Source: Anisus vortex (taxonomy: Eukaryota > Mollusca > Gastropoda > Planorbidae). From it: a stretch of 64,000 bases of DNA. Positions 14,128 through 24,500 of this stretch are shown here, piece by piece. The notes under the pieces were generated by a model, which was not told where the DNA came from, searched no databases, and saw only the letters and a program-made list of their open reading frames with translations. The DNA lies in assembly GCA_949126835.1 (NCBI GenBank), contig OX421499.1, positions 23,064,990-23,128,989 of the forward strand, given 5' to 3'. Both the position numbers and the translations under genes were made by a program. Every line of letters begins with the position of its first letter. Positions within the stretch are counted from its first letter, which is position 1.

Positions 14128-14482
14128 CTGTGAAAAGAAAGTAATAATATAGTGCTGTTATATTATGTAAAACAAAAAACAACAAAAAAAATTAAAAAAA
14201 AAGAAAAACAATAACATTAAACTAGATTACTATATATTAAAAATGTAAAATAGAAATTGTCATTCAGAAAATTCAACACTTATATAAATAATTTCACTAA
14301 GTAACCTAAAAAGTAAAAAAAAAAATGCCAAAGATATTGGAAAGAAATTAGCTTACCTCCCAACAGAACAATGGGTAAAATTATCCTAAACTGCAAAAAG
14401 CAAATTATCCTTGCGGCTCTGTTAGCCATTTTTGTTTACTTTCTAGTATCTCTTCCTACAAGACTAAATTTACAGTTAGCCA
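14032..14482 (-). CDS. Piezo: Piezo mechanosensitive ion channel, 5' end only (coding exons 1 and 2)
   Basis: Piezo proteins are very large trimeric, mechanically gated cation channels of the plasma membrane. Only the first ~57 residues are present. Coding exon 1 (ATG at 14429, ends 14357, donor GTAAGC) is joined in phase 1 to coding exon 2 (14127-14032, acceptor ttttcacag, donor GTCAG). The joined peptide has a hydrophobic start and then FNGLSFMYLL, LLVTPLL and a PTR...MKG segment. This is the same order and spacing as the N-terminus of vertebrate PIEZO1/2 (an R-F/Y-x-G-L-S-x-x-Y-L helix, then P-T-x-x-x-x-x-G), as I know the family. The family's typical length is ~2,500 residues, so the rest must lie left of 14032, probably outside the window. 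The gene is divergent from the membrane-protein gene at 27.6 kb. Confidence 0.85.
14357..14482 (-). CDS. Piezo: Piezo exon with start codon (53-nt 5' UTR plus 73 coding nt)
   Basis: On the minus strand a long pyrimidine tract ending tttccacag gives a strong acceptor with exon start at 14482. The ATG is at 14429, within caaaaATGG, and the exon ends at 14357 before GTAAGC. Because the start-codon exon has an acceptor, at least one noncoding exon must lie further upstream (higher coordinates). Confidence 0.8.
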
Positions 14483-14689
14483 CTGTGGAAACAAAAAAAA
14501 AGAGAAAAAGTTTCTTGTGTTTAGTCCAACAATGAACAGGTGTGAAATAATAAATATATAAATCAATTATAACCAATTCCATATTAACAGAATTAACTAA
14601 AGTTAAGTTTTTAAAATAGGTCTAAAACTAAAATCATAATACCGAGAACTGACTCTAACACTAATAACAGTAATACTAAACTAAAATTG

Positions 14690-14880
14690 TAGGGCAAGCA
14701 CAATGACCAGCACAATGACCAGACGCCTTTACTTTGCACTAACTAAAGTCAGGTACCCATCAGAGCTGGGTAGACTCAGGGACATCCTCCAGATGTGGGT
14801 ACAAATCCTAGCCTCCATCAGGATTTGAACCCAGGACCTTGAACAGTCTTATGTTCTTTGACCAGGCTATTGCTCATTCA
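14690..14880 (-). repeat. SINE fragment (family 1) in Piezo 5' intron
   Basis: Reverse-strand copy with 'caggtacccatcagagctgg', 'gtagactcagggacatcc' and an inverted B box (ggatttgaaccc). The tail is truncated and replaced by a duplicated 'gcacaatgaccagcacaat'. Confidence 0.7.
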
Positions 14881-15000
14881 CTACGTCACATATAGTAAAT
14901 TTAGTATAATATATTGATCAGGGTATAATTGAATATATGTAAATATAGTGTATAGTGACAGTCTACTATTCTTTTTTTTTTATAGTAGATATTATTTTAT

Positions 15001-15275
15001 GGGGCACGGTAGCCGAGCGGCAGCGCGTTTGACTGGCGAGCCGAAGGTCCCGGGTTCGAATCTTGGTGCAGGCTAGGATTTTTTCCCGGGTCTGGAGGGT
15101 GTACCTGAGTCTACCCAGCTCTGATGGGTACCTGACATTAGTTGGGGTAAAGTAAAGGCGGCTGTGCATAGTGCTGGCCACACAATCACCTAGTACGCCG
15201 TGGCCACAGAAACTGGTCAACGCTGCTTCATCGGACCTATGGATCAATTCAGTCCGACGGGTACTTTACTTTACT
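15001..15275 (+). repeat. Full-length tRNA-derived SINE (family 1) with 15-bp target duplication
   Basis: Best copy in the window. The tRNA-like head has an A box (tagccgagcgg) and a B box (ggttcgaatct). The conserved body includes 'acccagctctgatgggta', 'ggggtaaagtaaaggcgg' and 'ggccacagaaactggt', and the tail ends 'tactttactttact'. It is flanked by a perfect 15-bp direct repeat, tagatattattttat (14986-15000 and 15276-15290), the mark of LINE-driven insertion. It lies in the Piezo 5' intron, antisense to the gene. Confidence 0.92.
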
Positions 15276-15751
15276 TAGATATTATTTTATAGAAGAGTAG
15301 TTATATTGTGGGCCCTTATAGTCTATAATAAAATAATGTGCATTTTAAATGTCATATAGGACTGCAGAAAAATTAACAAGAATAATTCCAATGCTAGAGG
15401 CTATAGTACTATAGTATTTATAGGTAATAGAATTTGGTAGGCCTACATATTTTTTATTTACTTATTAATAAATATGTATTGAGTAATCAAATTATTTCAT
15501 TGAGTTGAATTTTTAAATAATAATTAATTTAGGCTATATTATATTAAATAAAAATAATAATTATTTTATGTCCAAGGACATTCATGACATTGGCATTACT
15601 TCTTTTAACATAAGTTCAATTTACTTTTTTTAATAAGCCATTGGCTTATAATTTGGGGACTATTTTTAAAAATATATTTGAGACTAAGACAGACGTCTAA
15701 CAGTAGCCTACTTAGACTTAGTCACACTTAGTTGACTTAGTGTAGAGTTAG

Positions 15752-15935
15752 TGAAGCCGGCTGGTCCAGCGGTTAGTTCACCGGACTGTCAACCAAAAAC
15801 CAATTGACAGGTCACAGGTTCTAGGCCTATCCCTGCCACCGACGGATCCCTGTCGCTCTGCAGGAGTTTTGGGCCTAGTGGATGTAATAATCTTCTACCT
15901 AGAAGGAACGTCTGTAAACTTATATATGATAAGAT
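15752..15935 (+). repeat. SINE, second tRNA-derived family (Asp-like head)
   Basis: The head 'gccggctggtccagcggtta' has an A-box-like start and an anticodon-loop-like ctGTCaa. A degenerate B box and a body ending 'ctacctagaaggaacgtctg' follow. The same head and tail blocks occur in order at 38048-38186, so this is a family distinct from the common SINE. Confidence 0.6.
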
Positions 15936-16546
15936 AAATAACTTAGATAGACTAAAGTCTTTATGACTTTAACTTTATTAATTTGTATTATAATAGGGTT
16001 ATAGGCTATAGGTATATAGGCTTATTAATAGTATTAATAAAGATATTTAAGTCATAATATATAATATAATGATGTTCTGAAACTAGGGCTAGAGCTTAGT
16101 AGAGTGCTAGAGCCTAAGCCTAGGGCTAGGCCTAGAGTAGCCTAGAGGTAACTCCCAATTTTCATCGTAGGTCTACAGATGTTCTGTATAAGTAGGCTAG
16201 AGAATTTCTTTTAATTAATACTAGTTAAAAATATGTACCCTAAAAATAAAGTGTCACTAAACTAAGGACATAGCCTACATATTCAAACGCATAATGTTCA
16301 ATACTGAATACTTCACGTCAGCCTCATCTGTCTTTTTAACTTTTTGTAAAAATATAAATAAATAGGGCCTACACTACAGTACAGGCTACAGGCCTGTAGG
16401 CCTACGCCAGTACGGCCTACGGGCCTACAGTAAATAATAATACAGTGATAGTCACTTCAGTCAGTGAGAACTTTAAAACTCCTCATCTAACTCTAGATCT
16501 AAATACATGATAAACTGCAAATATATAATGATACCCGATTCCTTAC

Positions 16547-16624
16547 CAAAAAATCATGAATTCACATATCGTTTGTTGATAGGCAATTCTCTTGAAACGC
16601 TTTCTTGCTTTTAAAGTTTCACCA
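16547..16624 (-). other. Piezo: Candidate 5' noncoding exon of Piezo
   Basis: On the minus strand a strong acceptor (ttttgttttgcag) is followed 78 nt later by a strong donor (TTTTTTG|GTAAGG). This would splice to the acceptor at 14482 ahead of the Piezo start codon. There is no conserved coding content. As it has an acceptor itself, it would not be the first exon. The evidence is splice signals only. Confidence 0.4.
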
Positions 16625-17630
16625 CTGCAAAACAAAACTTTATGGAAGAATAATACCCGGTAGCAATCTTTTTTTTCCGCACACAGAGAACAGTAATCTC
16701 AGAAGCATAATATCCGGTTAGTCTAATATACATAAGTAGAAGAAAAACTCATAATTGTGTTGATCAACATTTATATAAATTAATTTGTAAAAAAAATATA
16801 TATAACTTTCTTGCAAAGATTTGACACGTTGTCTTATTTAGTGATTCAAAGCATTATTATTTTAAACTGTTCTTAAATATTTTCATGAATAGCTCTATAT
16901 AAATATAAGTCTGTAATTTGTTGTGAAGATGTAAGAAAAGTGTAGCCTAAAGTCTAAAGTTTAAAATACGCATAAAAATTGGCGAAAATGGAGTTAAGTA
17001 GGTTAAACTAAGCCTACATTCCACACAGATGATAATATAGGTATAATAGAGGGGCTATTTGTCACAAGCTTATTTAATTTATATGTATCGTTATAATAAA
17101 TTTAGGAATTAAAAGCTAAAACATTTTTCTTTTGAGAAATGCCAAGTTTTGCATTGCTTATTTCGGCGTTTATTTTTCATTTTGGAGATTAGAGTTTTTG
17201 ACAATACGGAAAAAGAAGACATAAATTTACAGAATTTTTGGTTATAGTAACTTATAGTTTATCAAATATTTATGTTATAATATATGATCTTGTGTAATAC
17301 TTTATATTTAAATACATGTACCACGTTCCTTAGCCTTATTGACTAGGTTTGTTGTACATAAAACTAAAGCTAGCATTATTCACGTGAAGTCGACTACTAT
17401 ACTATAGGCTATAGACTATAGTAGTATAGGCCTACATAATTTTGTAAGTCATGTGCAGTGTTACACTCTGTCTCTGTTACAGTCTCAGTCATGTATGAAT
17501 GTATGATTTATTTTTTATGATGTTAAACTTATATTTTAAGTAGGCCTAGATCTATAGCCTACCTATAACTATAATTAGTAATATAAGTCTAACTTAAACT
17601 TCAAGTCTAATCTAATTTCTAAAGGCTAGC

Positions 17631-18032
17631 GTTATTCACACGGTTTTAACGTGTGGATAACGCCGAAAAATATACACACGGTTCCTCGGCGCATGCGCAA
17701 TGATCCGCACGGTCTAAACGTGTGGATAACGCCGAAAAATATCCACACGGTTCCTCGGCGCATGCGCAATGATCCGCACGGTTTTAGACGTGAGAATAAA
17801 GCCGATCAATACTCGGGAGTATGTGCAGTCACGACTAACATTAACCTACAACGGGCGCACTTTTTTCCAATGTCACGTGACCAGCCGCTATAATACGCAT
17901 GCGCCGAGGAACCGTGCGAATATTGATCGGCGTTATTCTCACGTCTAAAACCGTGCGGATCATTGCGCATGCGCCGAGAAACCGTGTGTATATTTTTCGG
18001 CGTTATCCACACGTTAAAACTGTGTGAATAAC
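17631..18032. mobile_element. 402-bp foldback (palindromic) element with NRF1-like cores
   Basis: The ends are exact inverted repeats (gttattcacac ... gtgtgaataac) and most of each arm pairs with the other. The left arm contains a ~65-bp unit twice, with blocks 'aacgtgtggataacgccgaa', 'cacacggttcctcgg' and 'gcgcatgcgcaatgatccgc'. The right arm carries the complements. The short centre holds gtcacgtgac. It is far richer in CpG than its surroundings. GCGCATGCGC, the core of the vertebrate NRF1 consensus, occurs about four times (near 17691, 17757, 17897, 17968). It is probably a foldback MITE; no convincing target duplication was seen. Confidence 0.8.
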
Positions 18033-18873
18033 CACTAATATTTCTAAATTTAAATCAATCTACTATCGTTACTATCTAGTTTAGACTCTGGACTCTGTTA
18101 ATTCAAGTCTTTCTTCTAAAATCTTGGCTTAGAGTACTAAGACTTAGAAAGACTTAGTCTAAGTAGTTGAGTTTGAAGCAATGAAGTCCATTGAAGTATA
18201 GGCCTAGACGTTAATTAGTTTTAGTCTTAAGTCTTAGTTAATAATAATAGATAGATAGGTAAAGCTAAAGCGTATTTAGTTGGTTCCTGATCGGATCCTG
18301 AGACATACCTTCATACCATCTGTAATGTAGAATATAGGCTATAATATATACAAGATCTTAGTCTTGTCAAAAATGTTCCTTCTGACCTTCTTGAATCTTG
18401 ATGGTCTCCTAATAAGATACTGAAAATCAGTGAAAATACTAAATTATACTAAATAGGGCCCATCTTTAAAATTTAACTTATATAAATAATAATGAATCTT
18501 CTTAAGGCAAGAAAATAGCTAATTAGGTTATGACTTAAAAATGACACTGATCCGTTTCTTGATAGTCTTCTAATAAGATGCTGTATATATAGGGAATATC
18601 TTATAAAACTTCTTAAGGAGGCAGGGTATTATCAAGTATTAAATATAAATGGTTCTATTGTTGTTTTGGTTTGTCTACATGGATCGATAAGGACCATCCT
18701 ATGTAAAAACATCATCGTTCTCTAGGAGTGGGTTTGCAGGTCACTGACAAGACTGATCTGAGCCAGAAAGTGTCTGTCACACAGAAGATTAAGATGAATA
18801 GAGTGGATGAGATAGTGAGGCTGACATTGCGCAACTCACAAATAAATATCAAGCGCAAGTCATCTGTATCTAC

Positions 18874-19259
18874 CAGGGCTGTGGAGTCAGTAGATAAATG
18901 TTCCGACTCCAACACCGACTCCTCAGTTTTTTGTACTTCTGACTCCGTCTCCCGACTCCGACTCCTCTGTATTTTAAATATGCAAATGTATTGCCATATA
19001 GAGAGGCACATGAAAAGCATGCTTCTTCACGGTCACTTAATGTGTTAGTTTCTCGGTTACGTGAGACACTGCATGCATTGGTCTTTATTCTTACAGTAGA
19101 GAAGTCATTAATTATAACTTTTTGTGAATTGGGACATAAAAGCTTGATTTTGTTAAAATTCCAATCTAAATTTAGTAGGAGTCAGTGCATAGTGTGCCGA
19201 CTCCAGGTACCCAAAATGTCCCCCGACTCCTCAACTCTGACTCCGACTTCACAGCCCTG
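18874..19259. mobile_element. hAT-type MITE, copy 1, with 8-bp target duplication
   Basis: It starts cagggctgtggagtcag and ends as the near inverse (ctccgacttcacagccctg). The flanks are the perfect 8-bp repeat gtatctac (18866-18873 and 19260-19267). A CAGGG-type end plus an 8-bp duplication is the hAT signature. The ends are rich in repeated 'gactccg' triplets. The interior is closely similar to 48422-48829, for example 'tgcatgcattggtctttatt'. It has no transposase and is non-autonomous. Confidence 0.9.
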
Positions 19260-19663
19260 GTATCTACCGATTGAAATGTTTTGCTCACCAATGTTGATTG
19301 ATTCTCTGACATGTCTGTCATGATTCTTTCTTGAAGGACGCAGTTGAAAAGGATGAGGGAGAGTAAACAGCCATACTTGGCCTAATTATTGTTTTTAAAC
19401 AAATCACCTGCTTTGCTGTACTGAGAGTGTTTTATTGTTTTATTTATGCTAAAGATAATTTCTAAGAGTTTTGCATCGTTGCCTACAGTCCGGCGCGCCA
19501 CATTCTGTCAAAATTTGTAAAGTTTATGAAAACATTGTAGAGATCATTCTGGTGTTGGAAATGTGTTTCACATAGTGACTGTGGGTTAAGGCTTTGTTCT
19601 TTTTTTGGCTTCTTTCTGCTTTGGAACTTGCCCGTTCTTTTGCAATGATTTTCTCTGCTTGTG

Positions 19664-19936
19664 GTCACACGGTAGCTAAGCAGCAACGCATTCAACTAGC
19701 AAAACGAAGGTCCCGGGTTTGAATCCTGGTGAAGACTAGGAGATTTTTTTCTGGGATTAGGAGGGTATCCCTGAGTCTACCCAGCTCTGATGGGTACTTG
19801 ACAATAGTTGGGGTAAAGTAAAGGCGGCTGAGCATTGTGCTGGCCACACATTTCCTAGTATGCCATGGCCACAGAAACTGGTGAGCGCTGCTTCACCGGC
19901 CCTATGGATCAATTTGGTCCAGGAGGAACTTTACTT
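19664..19936 (+). repeat. tRNA-derived SINE (family 1), full length
   Basis: Head with A box (tagctaagcagc) and B box (gggtttgaatcct), body 'gagtctacccagctctgatg', then 'ggccacagaaactggtgagc' and 'ggccctatggatcaatttgg'. It lies 235 bp upstream of the LTR retrotransposon. Confidence 0.88.
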
Positions 19937-20170
19937 ACTAATGAGTCCAGGAGATTGACCACTCTCCTGTTGGCCAGAACTTGTTGCAGATAGTTGTTGA
20001 GTATAGTATGCTGATCACAGCTTCACCTCCTGCTTCTATCATTAGGCTGGGAATGTTCTGGCTGATTTCCTTTTAAACATTTTATTATTTGTTTCTAACT
20101 CTTGTACAAGTTGGTGACTTAGGGCAACCAACTTACAACATTGTGTATCTTGAATGTTGAAGTAGGCTAT

Positions 20171-21197
20171 TGTTACGAAACGTAAATTCCCTACATTGTA
20201 ATGTTAATAAACCAACTAAATCATTTAAGCGAATTGCGTTTAAACGATATAAAATATTTCTCAGCTCAAGGTTTCCCCCCGGGTTTTTCCTAACCTAATG
20301 AGAGCATTATTGTTTTTTTTATTAACCTCGATAAAAACATGAACTGTTCACGTAAACACAGCGTGTCAAGGTCGTCCGGTCTCTCCTTATTTTGTTAGAG
20401 CATTATTGCTTGACATTCTGATCACGCAGTCAACATGCAGGCTTGATTTAAATATTCGTGTCACTAGGCTGTCTGGTTTTTCCAACGATTGACCCGTAAT
20501 ATATTTCTACGCGATTCGACACTTTTAGTCAGTTCTTGGCGTACATTCGATCGGATAACATCTAAGATTCTGAGTCTCTGAGTATCGTTTCTATTTGAGT
20601 TGTATTATGGAAAATTTATTATTCTACTATTAACTACAATGCTATATGTTCATTGAGGATATTCATTACTAATTGGAATATGTGTAGTTCTTGATTGTGT
20701 ATATAATATTATTTGGATTCCTACTGGATTGATGTTGTAAATTAAACCAAATTTATCGTTGCTTTCTACACAACTTGGTTAACGTCAATATTTCAAAGTT
20801 ATCTACATGTGTGTATGTGTAATATTTATTCAACTATATTAATAATCTACACTACCACTCGACATCGAGGTTCTTGCTGTATAATATGAGCCACACAAAT
20901 AATTATACATGAAGTAAAATCAACTGAAAACTCTAAAACTACGCTATGTGAATTGCCAGGGGATTATAAGAACCAGGAATACTCTAGACAACTACAAATA
21001 AACTTCAGATTAATATAATAAGATCTTCACTAATACAAGGATACTCACACTAATAATAACAATACTATAACTATTATTTTCATAAATTGAATGGGGGCTC
21101 TAGCCGTAATAACATTATAAATCATAATTATACTTGTGTGATCTAAATAGAAGGTCTCATCCATAATTTATTATGGTGAATAAATTGCCTTGTAATA
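20171..21197 (+). repeat. 5' LTR (1027 bp)
   Basis: It begins TGTTACG and ends GTAATA, a short imperfect inverted pair. A TATAAAA at 20248-20254 could be the promoter TATA box. Its edges are fixed by comparison with 26033-27059 and by the ctat target duplication. It ends TA rather than the usual CA. Confidence 0.93.
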
Positions 21198-21200
21198 AAA

Positions 21201-21218
21201 TGGGGGCTCGTCCGGGAT
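21201..21218 (+). other. Primer binding site, tRNA-Pro
   Basis: TGGGGGCTCGTCCGGGAT, three bases after the 5' LTR, is the 18-nt complement of the tRNA-Pro 3' end and is the same PBS used by murine gammaretroviruses. The match is exact over 18 nt. Minus-strand DNA synthesis would start here. Confidence 0.92.
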
Positions 21219-21598
21219 TTACTAACAAACGTTTAGAGGATTTACTTCAACTTCAAGAATCGTTATACTATTTACACAAACTATTTACAACTGCCGTAAT
21301 ACATACTCGTAACTTGGATGGATTGTGTTGGAAAATATGAACAATATACAATATACTAAAGATTGTGATTGAATTGAACATTGCTATTGAGAATCGGAAA
21401 ACTTAACTATTCAGCCTGGAAAATTATCTTGTGTATTACCTTATCAAACAAAGTAACTCTAAGAAAGTATTATTTTTATGACCTTGTTGTGAAAAATCTG
21501 AACTGTGTGGTGTAGTGAATTATTCAAAGGACAGAAAGTAAGTTGGACACTTTTATTGTATTATTAACAAGATTTACAGTAACTTTTAATAATATAAA
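21219..21598 (+). other. Retrotransposon 5' leader
   Basis: 380 bp of AT-rich sequence lies between the PBS and the ORF start. It would hold any packaging signal. I recognise no specific motif. Confidence 0.5.
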
Positions 21599-24500
21599 AT
21601 GGAGGCCACAAATAATCTTACATTGGATCCAGAGATATTTGATCTAACCTCAGAACAGCTTAATAAAATGTCAATGATACAATTAAAAGAATTGGCTAAA
21701 TCATTGGGCATTTCTATCACAGAAACTAGGCCATCAAAAACTAAATTACTTCAAGAGGTAACTGAGTGTTTTAGAAAACAAGGTACACTAATTATTGAAG
21801 AAACTACTGCTAATGATAACATTAATGATGAATCAGATGATGAATTACCTTTTCCTATAAAACAAAGAGTAAAGCATACAACTGGTGACTTAAGTGAAGA
21901 ATTGAAATTTAAACTTGAGTTAAGAAAGATGGAATTAGAGATGGAAAGAGAAAGAGAAAGCCAGAGAATTGAGATGGAAAGAGAAATAGCAAGAGAGAAA
22001 ATAGCAAGCCAAGAAAGAATTGAGATAGCAAGGTCTCGTACGTCAAATCATTCGAATGCAAGCTCTGAAGCAGATGCAGAACTGTATAAGTTTAAGAAAC
22101 ATATTCCAGTTTTTGAAGATAATTCGGTGGAAGAGTTCTTCATGATTTTCGAGAGAAACGCTAGAGACTATCAATTTCCCGAGGGCAAGAAAGCTATACT
22201 TCTACGCTCAGCTCTGAACAAAGGAAAGGCACTTGATGTTGTATTAAGTCTTACTGAAGAGGAATTGTATGATTATGAACTGATCAAGAATAGAGTACTG
22301 CTAAGTTATGCATTAACACCTGAAAAATATAGAAAAGTGTTTCGTGAGTCTAAGAAAGAACAGGAACAATCCCATGTTGATTTTCTAAGACAGAAAAAGA
22401 AATATTTTGAAAGATGGATTCGATCCAAAGGTGTAAACAAAGACTTTGATAAATTAGCTAATCTTATGCTAATGGAAGACTTTAACAATAACATCAGAGG
22501 TGATGTAAGAATACATTTAGCAGACAAAGGTGTAGAACAAGTAGAAACAGCAGCAGTGATGGCAGACGAATATGTTATTATCCATTCCAGCAATAAATTT
22601 ACAACAGTTGATAAATCTAAATTCCAGAATCGAGATATGAAGGTAGAAAAGAAAACCATGAATCCAAATGAATCCTATCAATCAAAGAGACATCAGCAGA
22701 GCAATCAAGGTCCAACAAATTCCAAGCCAACCTGTAGCCATTGTAAACGAATTGGACATACTAAGGAAAAGTGCTGGATATTGAATGGGAACCCGAATAA
22801 AAAGAATGTTGTCTTATCGTATGTAGCAATGCCAAAACAAAGAACTCATGAAAATGTAAAGAAGGATATTAGAACTCAAACAGAGATACCTAGTGCTAAT
22901 GCAGATAACCTGACAAAACACACGTATCTAGGAAACTTGAAACCAGAAATAGTTCCTGAAATAGAGACAATGGTTTTCAATAATTCTAATTCTAATCTGA
23001 GCTCCAAGGAGTCTATATCAGATAGAACCACCATGAGTACTAAACATACCTCTTACAAAAATAACTTGGATACAGATCTCATCGATACTGAGATACCAAG
23101 CAATTGTTTACCATTCATTGAAGAAGGTACCGTGTCATCCATAATAAATGGTGTCACTAGTGAAAAAAACATCAGAATACTCCGTGATACAGGGGCTGAG
23201 GTTTCACTACTTTTAGAGAATACTGTTCCTACGTCACAATCGACATATACAGGACAGGATCTTACTATTCAAGGTGTATCAAGGAAAAATGTACAAGTTC
23301 CTTTGCATCAAATACAGCTGAAGAGTGCGTACTTCACTGGAAATGTAGTTGTGGGTGTATACAAATCACTTCCGTTTAAAGGCGTTTCTTTAATACTGGG
23401 AAATGATATTGCTGGAGATGTGGTGCATTCCATATCCAAGAAAAAACAATACCTCAATAAAAGTGAGAGCTTTATCAAACCTATATGCATCGTCACGAGA
23501 GGTATGGCCCAACAACAAAAGTCTGTCGAAACCATGTCAAAGTCAAAAATAGAACCAGAAATTGACCTACAGGCAACTTTCCTGGCTGACATCTTGAGTG
23601 GTCCCTCAGTCAAGACTACTGAAAGTAATTTGTCACCTCGACAATTACTCCTATTAGAACAGAATAGAGATTCAGGAATTAAACACCTGAAGAAAAAGGT
23701 GATAACTGAACAGGAGGCAGAAATGAACGGAAATGGACTTTTTCTGAAGGAGGGAATATTAATGCAAAAATGGAGAGATGTGAAATGTGATAATGACAAT
23801 TGCAGAGAAGGAAGTCAGATTGTGGTACCAGCCATATATCGTAATGACATCTTACACATGGCTCATGACACGCCATATGCTGGTCATCTAGGAGTGAACA
23901 AGACTTACCGTCGAATTCTTCCGTACTTCTATTGGCCTGGACTACATCGTGACGTCACAAAATACTGCAAGTCATGCAATACATGCCAGATAGTTGGTAA
24001 ACCTAACCAGACTATACCGGTAGCACCTCTAAAGCCAATACCCGCCTTTGCAGAACCATTTAGCCACTTGCTAATAGACTGTGTAGGTCCTTTGCCTAAA
24101 ACAAAGACAGGACACCAGTACTTATTCACTATAATGTGCACTGCCACGAGATATCCTGAAGCTATTCCGCTACGCACCATTAACGCAGATAAGATATCTG
24201 ACGCACTGATTGCATTTTGTTCAAGATACGGTCTTCCAAAGACTATACAGTCAGACCAAGGATCTAACTTTACATCAAAGCTGTTTAACCAGGTCTTAAA
24301 GAAACTAGGCATCCAACATGCAACTTCAACTGCGTACCATCCGCAAAGCCAAGGTGCCCTAGAAAGATATCATCAGACTCTGAAAACCATGCTCCGCACA
24401 TACTGTTTTGAGAACACTGAAGACTGGGATCGCGGTATTCCATTCGCTCTTTTCGCGACTAGAGAAACTGTGCAGGAATCTCTTGGATTCAGTCCGTTCG

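Noticed and set aside
18712..19323. Three overlapping ~100-residue open frames
   Set aside because: They run through the hAT MITE with its stop-poor 'gactccg' ends. The same frames recur at 48.5-49.0 kb in the second copy.
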